Shown: in pieces, positions 54,120 through 61,952 of the stretch
Position numbering within the stretch: the first letter of the stretch is position 1
Layout of the letters: every line of letters starts with the position of its first letter
From: Clostridium folliculivorans
GTDB taxonomy: Bacteria > Bacillota > Clostridia > Clostridiales > Clostridiaceae
DNA length: 64,000 bases
NCBI RefSeq assembly: GCF_024341905.1
Contig: NZ_BQXY01000001.1
Span: 839,013 to 903,012, forward strand
Direction of reading: 5' to 3'
The notes under the pieces: model-generated
Told to the model about the DNA's origin: nothing
What the model saw: only the letters and a program-made list of their open reading frames with translations
The model's database searches: none
Translations under genes and position numbers: made by a program

Positions 54120-54860
54120 ATGAGAAATAACGAAGCGTCAATATTTGTTTTTATAGCTTCAATTATAATAGGAATTCTTATAGCTCTTAATATAAATTTA
54201 AAAGGAACCACGAGAAGTTTCCAAATGAGTGCAAAACAGTATCAAGATGCATATAATCAGAAAAATAAGTTATATGGAGAAGTTTCTAACCTTAGGGATT
54301 CTAATTCTAAAATGACCGAAAAGATGAATAAATATAAATACGATGACACTAAGAGTGAGAAAATAACTCAGGACATTAACGATGAATCTAATAGCAATAA
54401 AATGGCTGCAGGATTGAGCGCAGCAAAAGGTAATGGAGTAAAGATAACCTTAAGGGATGGTACAATTGATACAACAGACGGATATGAAGATGGAAATTAC
54501 CAACTTACAATGCTAAGAACAATACACGATGATGATATGATAAGAGTTGTAAATGAATTAAGAGTTGCTGGTGCTGAAGCAATATCTATTGGTGGACAGA
54601 GAGTTCTTCCTAACACCGCGATTTTGTGTAACTGGGCTTTTTTAAATATTAATGGAGTTCAGATACCAGGACCTTCTTTTGAAGTGTATGCTATTGGAGA
54701 TCCAGACACCCTTGACAGTATACTAAAAAGAGATGATGGTTTCATAAGATCCCTAATGAATAGGGGAGTTGAAATATCTATAGAAAAGAAAGATAATATA
54801 AATATAGATCCTTATTTAGGAGATGCTAATTTTAATAATCTTACACCTAAAACAAAATAG
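54120..54860 (+). CDS. DUF881 family protein (YlxX-like)
   Basis: A 246-residue paralogue of the protein at 53042. It has an N-terminal hydrophobic helix (about 8-26), a coiled coil (about 40-75) and a DUF881 domain from about 95 (AAKGNGVKITLRDG, DDMIRVVNELRVAGAEAISIGGQRV, NGVQIPGPSFEVYAIGD). The two DUF881 domains share the N-E-L-x-x-x-GAEAISI core. It ends the dcw block. A perfect hairpin overlaps its stop codon. Confidence 0.85.
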   Translation: MRNNEASIFVFIASIIIGILIALNINLKGTTRSFQMSAKQYQDAYNQKNKLYGEVSNLRDSNSKMTEKMNKYKYDDTKSEKITQDINDESNSNKMAAGLSAAKGNGVKITLRDGTIDTTDGYEDGNYQLTMLRTIHDDDMIRVVNELRVAGAEAISIGGQRVLPNTAILCNWAFLNINGVQIPGPSFEVYAIGDPDTLDSILKRDDGFIRSLMNRGVEISIEKKDNINIDPYLGDANFNNLTPKTK

Positions 54861-54876
54861 GTGTAAGATTTAAATA
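54837..54876 (+). terminator. hairpin overlapping the end of the second DUF881 gene
   Basis: AATCTTACACCTA and TAGGTGTAAGATT are perfect 13-bp arms around an 8-nt loop, with only a weak TTAAATATTTT tail. It separates the dcw block from yggS. Confidence 0.65.
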
Positions 54877-54929
54877 TTTTGAAGGATTTTTTAAGTTTAT
54901 GAAGAATATATATTTAAGGAAGTGGAGGC

Positions 54930-55592
54930 ATGATTATTTTGAGTATAAAAAAGAATATAGAGCAGATAAAAGAATCTATGCCGGAAGATGTGACTTTAGT
55001 TGCTGTTTCCAAGACTAAGCCTATTGAGTTTCTGGAGGAAGCTTACACGGCAGGAATTAGAGACTTTGGTGAAAATAAAGTTCAAGAACTAACAGAAAAA
55101 TTTGAACTTTTTCATAAGGACGTAAGATGGCACTTTATAGGGCATCTGCAGACAAATAAGGTAAAGTATATAGTCGATAAGGCTTTTCTTATTCATTCTT
55201 TAGACAGCACAAAACTTCTTAAGGAGCTTGAAGGACAATGCTCTAAAAACCAAATACAGATAAATACACTTATACAAATTAATATCGGCAAGGAAGATAC
55301 CAAATATGGTTTTTACGAAGAACAGCTAAATGAGGTCTTAAATGAGGTAGGAAAATGTAATTATGTAAAAATTAAAGGAATAATGGTTATAATTCCTAAA
55401 GGTAATGAAGAAAGTAACCGATATTATTTTAAAAGAACAAAAAATATTTTTGAAAATATTAAGAAACAGAAATACCAAAATGTAACTATGGAAATACTAT
55501 CTATGGGAATGACTCATGACTATGAAATTGCAATAGAAGAAGGAGCCACTCTTGTTAGGATAGGTGAGGGGATTTTTGGTAAGAGAATATAA
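54930..55592 (+). CDS. yggS: YggS/PLPBP family pyridoxal-phosphate homeostasis protein
   Basis: A 220-residue TIM-barrel PLP-binding protein without known catalysis, involved in vitamin B6 balance. The PLP lysine is in VAVSKTKP (Lys28); other family parts are FGENKVQEL, WHFIGHLQTNKVK, IQINIGKEDTKYGF and MSMGMTHDYEIAIEEGATLVRIGEGIFG-like C-terminus. The ATG at 54930 is 9 nt after AAGGA. A TTG at 54939 (giving MSIKKNIEQIKE) sits better after GGAGG at 54924 and may be the true start. It is the first gene of the yggS-sepF-yggT-ylmH-divIVA group. Confidence 0.92.
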   Translation: MIILSIKKNIEQIKESMPEDVTLVAVSKTKPIEFLEEAYTAGIRDFGENKVQELTEKFELFHKDVRWHFIGHLQTNKVKYIVDKAFLIHSLDSTKLLKELEGQCSKNQIQINTLIQINIGKEDTKYGFYEEQLNEVLNEVGKCNYVKIKGIMVIIPKGNEESNRYYFKRTKNIFENIKKQKYQNVTMEILSMGMTHDYEIAIEEGATLVRIGEGIFGKRI

Positions 55593-55607
55593 ATAGGAGG
55601 AATAACT

Positions 55608-56057
55608 ATGGCTGCAAAAATGTTTAACAAGATGAAAGAGATTTTAGGCTTTGAGGAATACGATGAAGAGTACGATGAATTTGATGAAGAAGAAGAATTA
55701 GCTGCAGATGAGAACCTTGAACCAGTATTATCAGGTAAGAAAAACAATAAGGTTGTAAACATTCATACTGCTGCATCAGCTAAAGTTATGATAACAAAAC
55801 CATCTGCTTATGAGGATGCAACTGAAATTTGCGATGCACTTAAGAGTAGAAAGATTGTAGTTGTAAATACAAGTAACTTAGAAAACAAGATAGCTCAAAG
55901 ACTTTTAGACTTTATAAGTGGTGCTTGTTTTGCACTTGCTGGTGAATTGCAAGAAGTTGAGAGAGGCGTATATATACTATCGCCATCTAATGTAGAAGTT
56001 ACTAGTGAACTTAAGAGTGAACTTTCAACTAAAGGACTATTTAACTGGTCAAAGTAA
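55608..56057 (+). CDS. sepF: cell division protein SepF
   Basis: A membrane-tethering and bundling partner of FtsZ. The 149 residues comprise an N-terminal amphipathic membrane anchor ([15 protein letters not shown]), an acidic linker (about 17-45) and the SepF domain (about 62-149, with [27 protein letters not shown] and [25 protein letters not shown]). AGGAGGAATAACT precedes the ATG. The standard Firmicute group yggS-sepF-yggT-ylmH-divIVA is intact around it. Confidence 0.95.
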   Translation: MAAKMFNKMKEILGFEEYDEEYDEFDEEEELAADENLEPVLSGKKNNKVVNIHTAASAKVMITKPSAYEDATEICDALKSRKIVVVNTSNLENKIAQRLLDFISGACFALAGELQEVERGVYILSPSNVEVTSELKSELSTKGLFNWSK

Positions 56058-56058
56058 A

Positions 56059-56152
56059 GATGTGCCTGTTCAATTCTTAAAAAATTCTCAAAACTCTCTT
56101 ATTAATTAAGAGGAAATTTGAAAATAAAAAATCAATTATGAAGTGGTACATC
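56059..56152. repeat. Rep-D palindromic element overlapping the 5' end of yggT
   Basis: The 94-bp copy has a diverged left end (GATGTGCCTGTTCAA) and a typical right end (TGAAGTGGTACATC). The inner arms CTCAAAACTCTCTTA and TAAGAGGAAATTTGA pair imperfectly. The right end contains the only ATG available to yggT. Confidence 0.75.
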
Positions 56153-56434
56153 TATGAATCGGAGGAGATTTATATACCTTTAATAGAAGAAATTTTAACG
56201 TTGTTATTTGACTTTATACAGTTTATGATTTTTGTGGATGTTATACTTTCTCTTGTTTTCATGGGGAAAGAAAATAAATTAACTTATTATATTAAAATAA
56301 TTACTGATCCAATATTGTCACCTTTTCAAAAGTTACAAAGGAAAATCGTACCTAATTCTCCTTTGGATTTTTCACCAATACTAGCTATAGTTACGTTGTC
56401 TATTATTCAAACTATAGTTTTTGCTATAATATAG
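56138..56434 (+). CDS. yggT: YggT family membrane protein
   Basis: A small integral membrane protein with two hydrophobic segments (about 23-45 and 78-98) and the family segment TDPILSPFQKLQRKIVPNSP between them, followed by LDFSPILAIVTLSIIQ. It is located as usual between sepF and ylmH. The start is uncertain. The ATG at 56138 lies in the Rep-D element and has no ribosome binding site, whereas GGAGGAG at 56161-56167 is correctly placed for an AUA codon at 56174 (86 residues). No ATG, GTG or TTG is in frame at usable distance from that site. It gives 98 residues from the ATG. Confidence 0.78.
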   Translation: MKWYIYESEEIYIPLIEEILTLLFDFIQFMIFVDVILSLVFMGKENKLTYYIKIITDPILSPFQKLQRKIVPNSPLDFSPILAIVTLSIIQTIVFAII

Positions 56435-56435
56435 T

Positions 56436-57200
56436 ATGAATAAAAAAGAATTCATTTCAATACTAGAATTAGATGATATAGGTGAGTATAGCAACTTATA
56501 TAATAAGCTAACAACTTCCATTGAGAGAGAGATTCCTATTGTAACTAATGAGTTTTACGCCCCTATTATATGGAATAGACTACAAGAATATTTTAAAGGA
56601 GTAGGGGTAAGTGTTCTTGTTGAAGGTGGCTTTGAAGATAGTGAACGCAGAATGATAGCAGTTAATTCTTTTAATATTGATTGGCCTTATGAAATTCTTC
56701 AAATAAACTATAACGGTAAGTTTGGAACTTTAGGTCATAGAGACTTTTTGGGAGCTATACTATCTCTAGGAATAAAGAGAGAAAAAATTGGCGACTTAAG
56801 AGTAAAAGATTTCAGTTGTTTTGTTTCTGTACATAGGGATGTGTATGAATATATTACTTCCAATCTAACGAAGATAGGAAGACATAGCATAAACATAAAA
56901 ACTATTAAGGATTTAGAAATAGTACCTAAAGTTGATTTCGAAGAAGTAAATATACAAGTCGCTTCTATGAGATTAGATGCCATAGTTGCGTCAATAAGCC
57001 GAAAATCAAGAAATGATGCTATGGATTTGATTTCTAATGGGAGTGTACTTTTAAACTACAAGGAAAATAGGAATAAGAGTACAGAAATAAAGTTGAAGAG
57101 TACAATAACAATAAGAGGCATAGGTAAATTTATAATTGAAGATATAGTCGGTAAAACGAAAAGTGACAACTTAAAACTAATGGTAAAAAAATATAAATAG
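56436..57200 (+). CDS. ylmH: YlmH, S4-domain RNA-binding protein
   Basis: A 254-residue protein with an N-terminal domain of its own type (with FYAPIIWNRLQEYF and FNIDWPYEILQINYNGKFGTLGHRDFLGAILSLGIKREKIGD, here about residues 70-115) and a C-terminal S4 RNA-binding domain (about 180-250: RLDAIVASISRKSRNDAMDLISNGSVLLN). Recent work in Bacillus links YlmH to ribosome quality control, where it can substitute for RqcP on stalled 50S subunits. It starts 1 bp after the yggT stop, so translation is probably coupled. Confidence 0.93.
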   Translation: MNKKEFISILELDDIGEYSNLYNKLTTSIEREIPIVTNEFYAPIIWNRLQEYFKGVGVSVLVEGGFEDSERRMIAVNSFNIDWPYEILQINYNGKFGTLGHRDFLGAILSLGIKREKIGDLRVKDFSCFVSVHRDVYEYITSNLTKIGRHSINIKTIKDLEIVPKVDFEEVNIQVASMRLDAIVASISRKSRNDAMDLISNGSVLLNYKENRNKSTEIKLKSTITIRGIGKFIIEDIVGKTKSDNLKLMVKKYK

Positions 57201-57214
57201 CAGAGGTGATTCAC

Positions 57215-57817
57215 ATGAAACTGACTCCCATGGAAATAAACAACAAAGAATTTAAAAGAGGTCTAAGAGGATATAGTTCTGATGAAGTAGATGAATTTTT
57301 AGAAAAAGTAGTGGAAGATTACGAAGATTTATACAAAGAAAATTCATTGTTAAAAGAAAAGCTGGCTTCAGTAGGAGAAAAAGTTGAGCATTATGCAAAA
57401 ATAGAAAATACTATACAAAATACTTTATTATTAGCTCAAAATACAGCTGAACAAGCAAAATTGAACGCTCAAAAAGAAGCTGAATTAGTTGTAAGCAGTG
57501 CTAATGAGACTGCTCAAAAGATACTTGATAAGGCTCACAATGATGTAATTCAGATTAATGATGAATATGATAGAGTAAAGCAAGAATTTGTAAAGTTCCG
57601 TGCTCAGTTTAGAAATTTCATGAAGACTCAGCTAGAAACTTTTGATGATCTTGAAAAGAGCTTTATCAAAACCTTTAACATATCTCACCCAATTGAAGAA
57701 ATAAGTGAAAAAGATATACATAATGGACTAGAAGAAAATGCAATAAGTAATTATAAAAACGAACAAGTAGAAAAAGATGATATGGAAGAAATAAAGAGCT
57801 TTTTCGCTAGCAGATAG
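57215..57817 (+). CDS. divIVA: DivIVA family pole/septum protein
   Basis: A 200-residue coiled-coil protein. The N-terminal lipid-binding domain reads MKLTPMEINNKEFKRGLRGYSSDEVDEFLEKV, with the usual KEF and GY-x-x-x-EVDEFL. Coiled coils fill the rest. DivIVA senses negative membrane curvature and recruits division or polar proteins. The ATG at 57215 follows AGAGGTGA with 5-nt spacing, better than GTG 57206 inside that site. It closes the yggS-divIVA group; in Bacillus ileS comes next but is absent here. Confidence 0.94.
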   Translation: MKLTPMEINNKEFKRGLRGYSSDEVDEFLEKVVEDYEDLYKENSLLKEKLASVGEKVEHYAKIENTIQNTLLLAQNTAEQAKLNAQKEAELVVSSANETAQKILDKAHNDVIQINDEYDRVKQEFVKFRAQFRNFMKTQLETFDDLEKSFIKTFNISHPIEEISEKDIHNGLEENAISNYKNEQVEKDDMEEIKSFFASR

Positions 57818-57858
57818 TTTTACAGCTGATTTTAAGAATCCATTGGTTATTTTCTATG

Positions 57859-57944
57859 ATAACCACTTCATTAATTAATATTTCAAACTTGTACCAAGAA
57901 AGACTTTTGGAGTTTGATTATATTAAATGAGTGAGGTGGTTTAT
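57859..57944. repeat. palindromic element with Rep-D/E-like termini
   Basis: ATAACCACTTCATT on the left and AATGAGTGAGGTGGTTTAT on the right are imperfect inverted ends. CAAACT and AGTTTG form an inner stem. It may end divIVA transcripts. Confidence 0.55.
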
Positions 57945-57961
57945 TTTTATTTTAAAAGTAT

Positions 57962-58061
57962 TATAGAGTTGCCAATTCAACTATTAATTTATACATTCCA
58001 AAATTCATAGGTAGGTGATTTTTGGACATGCATAACTTAAGTTTTAATAATGAAAACCTAT
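57962..58061. repeat. Rep-C palindromic element, inverse orientation
   Basis: Its reverse complement matches 22560-22661: AACTTAAGTTATGCATG, a CACCTACCTATGAATTTT loop side, and TATAAATTAATAGTTG. The outer ends TATAGAGTTG and AAAACCTATA are imperfectly inverted. Confidence 0.7.
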
Positions 58062-58192
58062 AAATAAAACTTATATTATCTTTTTTCAATCATATTATAT
58101 TTATAACTTTGTTATAAAAAATCTATCTTTTGAAAGAATAATAATAGATAAATCACTTTTGAAAACCAATTCTTTTGAAAGGAAGCGATAAT

Positions 58193-58804
58193 ATGGATAG
58201 AAAGGATTATGATAGATATCGTATTAAATTAAATAAGGAAAAAGAGAGGGTTCTCAGCTTAATAAAACAACTAAAAGAAAATGAAGCTGTAGATTCTTAT
58301 TCAGAAATGGCTTCAGAACTTTCTTTTTATGATAACCACCCATCAGATTTGGCTACAGAAACTTTCGATTTTGAAAGAGGCAAGGCACTAAAAGGTAATG
58401 AACGTGAGATACTTAGTAAGATTGATGAAAGTTTACAATCATTAGATCAAGGGAAATATGGTGTATGTAAAAGATGCGGTGTAGAAATAAGTAAGGAAAG
58501 ACTTGACTTTCTTCCATACGCGCAATATTGTATTAAGTGTCAAACTGTTATAGGTTCAATAAAGGAATATAGAAGCAACAGAAGACCAATAGAAGAAGAT
58601 GTTATAGGAAATCCTTTTGGTTATGGCTATAATGATTATAACGAATATGAAAAGGTAGGCTTTGATGCCGAAGATTCTTTTCAGGCTGTTGATAGCTTTA
58701 ATAGATTACAAAATAGATTTGACATATATGATGATGATGACATGTATGTGGAGCCGGTAGAAAAAGTAAGTAACGAACAGTATAAGAATCAATTGCCAGA
58801 TTAA
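58193..58804 (+). CDS. DksA/TraR-type zinc-finger protein (YteA/YlyA-like)
   Basis: A 203-residue protein with an N-terminal coiled coil (about 1-45), a middle SFYDNHPSDLATETFDFERG stretch typical of Firmicute YteA-type proteins, and a C4 zinc finger (CKRCG near 96, CIKCQ near 117). DksA-like proteins enter the RNA polymerase secondary channel; the Bacillus YlyA homologue affects sporulation-sigma-dependent transcription. In Bacillus ylyA lies between ileS and lspA, before rluD-like ylyB and pyrR. Here the neighbours rluD and pyrR are kept. AAAGGAAGCG precedes the ATG at 58193. A Rep-C element lies upstream. Confidence 0.85.
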   Translation: MDRKDYDRYRIKLNKEKERVLSLIKQLKENEAVDSYSEMASELSFYDNHPSDLATETFDFERGKALKGNEREILSKIDESLQSLDQGKYGVCKRCGVEISKERLDFLPYAQYCIKCQTVIGSIKEYRSNRRPIEEDVIGNPFGYGYNDYNEYEKVGFDAEDSFQAVDSFNRLQNRFDIYDDDDMYVEPVEKVSNEQYKNQLPD

Positions 58805-58836
58805 TGATAAGGGATGGGGGAAGTTTTTTATATACT

Positions 58837-59739
58837 ATGGATGAGTTAATTTTTAAAATAAGTTCAGAAGAAAAAGATATAAGAATAGATAAATTTTTAT
58901 CAGAAAAGATAACAGATAGGTCTAGATCTCATATCCAGAATCTAATAGACAATGAGGCAGTACTTGTTAATAATAAAATAATAAAAAGTAACTATAAATT
59001 AAAGGAAAATGATGTTATTATTTTAAATATACCTGAGCCGGAGATATTAAGTGTAGAACCAGAAAATTTGGACATAGATATTATATACGAAGATGATGAT
59101 GTGGTTGTTGTCAATAAAAAACAAGGGATGGTTGTTCATCCTGCCCCAGGTAATTATAATGGAACACTAGTAAATGCTCTTTTATACCATTGTAAGGATT
59201 TATCTGGTATAAATGGAGTGATAAGACCTGGAATAGTTCATCGAATTGACAAAGATACATCAGGAATTTTGGTAGTAGCAAAAAATGATTTTGCTCACAG
59301 TAAATTAACAGAACAATTTAAAGTTCACTCTATAAAAAGAGAATATTATGCACTTACAGAAGGTGTATTTAAAAATGATAGTGGCATTGTTGATAAGCCT
59401 ATAGCTAGGCATCCACAGGACAGAATAAAAATGGCTATAGTTGAAGGTGGAAGAAGAGCAGTTACGCATTATGAAGTAATAGAGAGATTTAAGAGTAACA
59501 CATTGGTTAAATGCAGCTTGGAAACAGGTAGAACACATCAGATAAGAGTGCATATGGCTTATTTAGGCCATCCTTTAGTAGGAGACCCAGTATACGGATT
59601 TAAAAAACAAAAATTTAAGCTAGAAGGACAAATGCTCCATGCAAAGACACTTGGCTTTATTCATCCAACTAAAAATACCTATATGGAGTTTACGTCTGAG
59701 CTACCACCATATTTTTTAGAGGTTTTAAATAAACTTTAG
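58837..59739 (+). CDS. rluD: RluD-type 23S rRNA pseudouridine synthase (YlyB-like)
   Basis: Isomerises uridines in 23S rRNA helix 69 or a related site. The 300 residues comprise an N-terminal S4 domain (RIDKFLSEKITDRSRSHIQNLI) and the RluA catalytic domain with HRIDKDTSG (135-143, catalytic Asp138), TEGVF and LETGRTHQIRVHMAYLGHPLVGD. The frame is also open from ATG 58804, which overlaps the previous stop codon, but that adds 11 residues absent from the usual start. GGGGGAAG lies before 58837 at rather long distance, so the start is uncertain. It is coupled to the DksA-like gene. Confidence 0.9.
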   Translation: MDELIFKISSEEKDIRIDKFLSEKITDRSRSHIQNLIDNEAVLVNNKIIKSNYKLKENDVIILNIPEPEILSVEPENLDIDIIYEDDDVVVVNKKQGMVVHPAPGNYNGTLVNALLYHCKDLSGINGVIRPGIVHRIDKDTSGILVVAKNDFAHSKLTEQFKVHSIKREYYALTEGVFKNDSGIVDKPIARHPQDRIKMAIVEGGRRAVTHYEVIERFKSNTLVKCSLETGRTHQIRVHMAYLGHPLVGDPVYGFKKQKFKLEGQMLHAKTLGFIHPTKNTYMEFTSELPPYFLEVLNKL

Positions 59740-59837
59740 TAGATGTTTAACTACCATCGCTAAATTAATTGCTTATTCATCCGATGCTTTAATGAGCTTA
59801 CGCAAAGAATTAATATGATTTTGTCATATTACATGGC
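59740..59837. other. intergenic region after rluD
   Basis: No ORF. Short imperfect inverted repeats are present (for example AATTAAT and ATATGA/TCATAT), without a recognised family. It is the left part of a 465-bp gap before pyrR that also holds a terminator-like hairpin and a Rep-A element. Confidence 0.4.
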
Positions 59838-59885
59838 TAAAACTGTAAACTCACTACGTTCGAACAGTACAGTTTTACTCTTTAA
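59838..59885 (+). terminator. terminator-like hairpin after rluD
   Basis: TAAAACTGTA and TACAGTTTTA are perfect 10-bp arms around a 20-nt loop containing CACTACGTTCGAACAG, followed by CTCTTT. It lies about 100 bp past the rluD stop. Confidence 0.6.
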
Positions 59886-59948
59886 TAATCCATACTTTTT
59901 ATAAGTCTTTGATATCTTAAATTAAAAAATAGAAAGATTATTTAATTA

Positions 59949-60056
59949 AAGAGTAAAAAGTGAGAATATATCGCCTGCCAGAATTTCTTCACATACGTTC
60001 AGAAAAGGCAGATGCGTAAAAAAATCACTAATAAAGAACGATTAGCGATTTTTTAG
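59949..60056 (+). repeat. Rep-A element upstream of pyrR
   Basis: CGCCTGCC pairs with GGCAGATGCG. The inner stem is TTTCT / AGAAA, where the 23157 copy has TTTCC / GGAAA, a compensated change. Seven A then AATCACTAAT / ATTAGCGATT and T-tract follow as a terminator, 150 bp before pyrR. I see no PyrR attenuator consensus here. Confidence 0.8.
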
Positions 60057-60186
60057 AGCCATTACATCTGCTAAAATCATTTAATTCTAATAGCTTGCTC
60101 ATATAGCATTTCATGTATAACCAATTAATTTCGATGATGGTCTTTAACTTATTGAAACATTGAGGTAATAATAGAGAAGTAATTAA

Positions 60187-60741
<555 letters not shown>

Positions 60742-60769
60742 ACTTAGAGATAAGAATAGGAGTTTTTAA

Positions 60770-61885
60770 ATGGATTATGATTTAATAGCCACCAGTACAT
60801 TTGGAATAGAATCTATTACAGCAAAAGAATTAAAAAAGCTTGGATATGAAGATTTGACTATTGAGAATGGAAAAGTTACTTTTTCTGGCGATGAAATGGA
60901 TATAGCTATAACCAATACTTGGCTTAGAACAGCAGACAGAATTTTAATAAAAATGGCTGAATTTAAAGCTATAACTTTTGAAGAACTTTTTCAAGGAACA
61001 CTTGCAGTTGATTGGGGAAGTATAATTCCTGCAAACGGAAAAATGCATGTTGTGGGAAAATCAATAAAATCTACATTGTTTAGTGTACCTGATTGCCAGT
61101 CTATTGTTAAAAAAGCAGTAGTTAAAAGTATGCAAAGTAAGTATAATACTGAATGGTTCCCAGAAGATGGACCAGTATATAAAATAGAGGTTGCTCTTTT
61201 AAAAGACGTTGTTACTTTAACTATTGATACAACAGGTCCTGGGTTGCATAAAAGAGGCTACAGAGAAAATGCAGGTGAAGCACCACTTAAAGAAACCTTG
61301 GCAGCAAGCTTAGTGCTCATTTCAAGATGGTCAAATGAAAATTTATTAATAGACCCATTCTGTGGTTCAGGTACTATATTAATTGAAGCAGCGATGATAG
61401 GTGCAAATCAAGCACCAGGACTATATAGGAAATTTGAATGTGAAAATTGGCCTACAATGGATAAAGAAATCTTCGATCAAGTTAGAGAAGGTGCTTTAAG
61501 CTCAATTAAGAATTTTGATATGAAACTTATAGGATACGATATAAATGGTCCTGTTCTTAGAAAAGCAAGAGAGAATGCTCAGAAGGCAAAGGTTGATAAG
61601 TATATAGACTTTCAAAAGCTAGATTTTTATGAGTTTTCCTCAAAAAAGAAATATGGCTTCATTATAACTAATCCACCATATGGCCAAAGAATTGGTGAAA
61701 TAAATGAAGTAAAGAGTCTTTATAGGAAATTAGGAGAGCTGTATAACAATCTTCCAACTTGGGATATGAATGTGCTTACATCTTTTGAGGGCTTTGAAGA
61801 CATCTTTGGTGAAAAGTCTTCGAAGAACAGAAAGTTATATAACGGTAAGATAAAGTGCTACTACTATCAGTATCTGGCTAAGTAA
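60770..61885 (+). CDS. THUMP-domain class I RNA methyltransferase (YpsC/RlmL-like)
   Basis: An S-adenosylmethionine-dependent N2-guanine methyltransferase, probably acting on 23S rRNA (the RlmL N-terminal half modifies G2445). The 371 residues contain an N-terminal ferredoxin-like and THUMP region (about 1-160) and a Rossmann methyltransferase with DPFCGSGTILIEAAMIG (near 200), GYDINGPVLRKARENA and the catalytic ITNPPYGQR (near 303). It is the size of Bacillus YpsC (about 385), not the fused RlmL of E. coli (about 700). AGGAGTTTTTAA precedes the ATG. It follows pyrR by 28 bp. Confidence 0.92.
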   Translation: MDYDLIATSTFGIESITAKELKKLGYEDLTIENGKVTFSGDEMDIAITNTWLRTADRILIKMAEFKAITFEELFQGTLAVDWGSIIPANGKMHVVGKSIKSTLFSVPDCQSIVKKAVVKSMQSKYNTEWFPEDGPVYKIEVALLKDVVTLTIDTTGPGLHKRGYRENAGEAPLKETLAASLVLISRWSNENLLIDPFCGSGTILIEAAMIGANQAPGLYRKFECENWPTMDKEIFDQVREGALSSIKNFDMKLIGYDINGPVLRKARENAQKAKVDKYIDFQKLDFYEFSSKKKYGFIITNPPYGQRIGEINEVKSLYRKLGELYNNLPTWDMNVLTSFEGFEDIFGEKSSKNRKLYNGKIKCYYYQYLAK

Positions 61886-61919
61886 GAGATAGTGTTTTTA
61901 TATTTTATGAAGTATAAAC

Positions 61920-61952
61920 AAAAAAGAGTGTGATTACACTCTTTTTATTTTT
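61920..61952. terminator. bidirectional terminator between rlmL-like gene and rqcH
   Basis: AAAAAGAGTGT and ACACTCTTTTT form a perfect stem with a 4-nt loop. The A-run and T-run make it functional in both directions between these convergent genes. It overlaps the last codons of rqcH. Confidence 0.88.
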
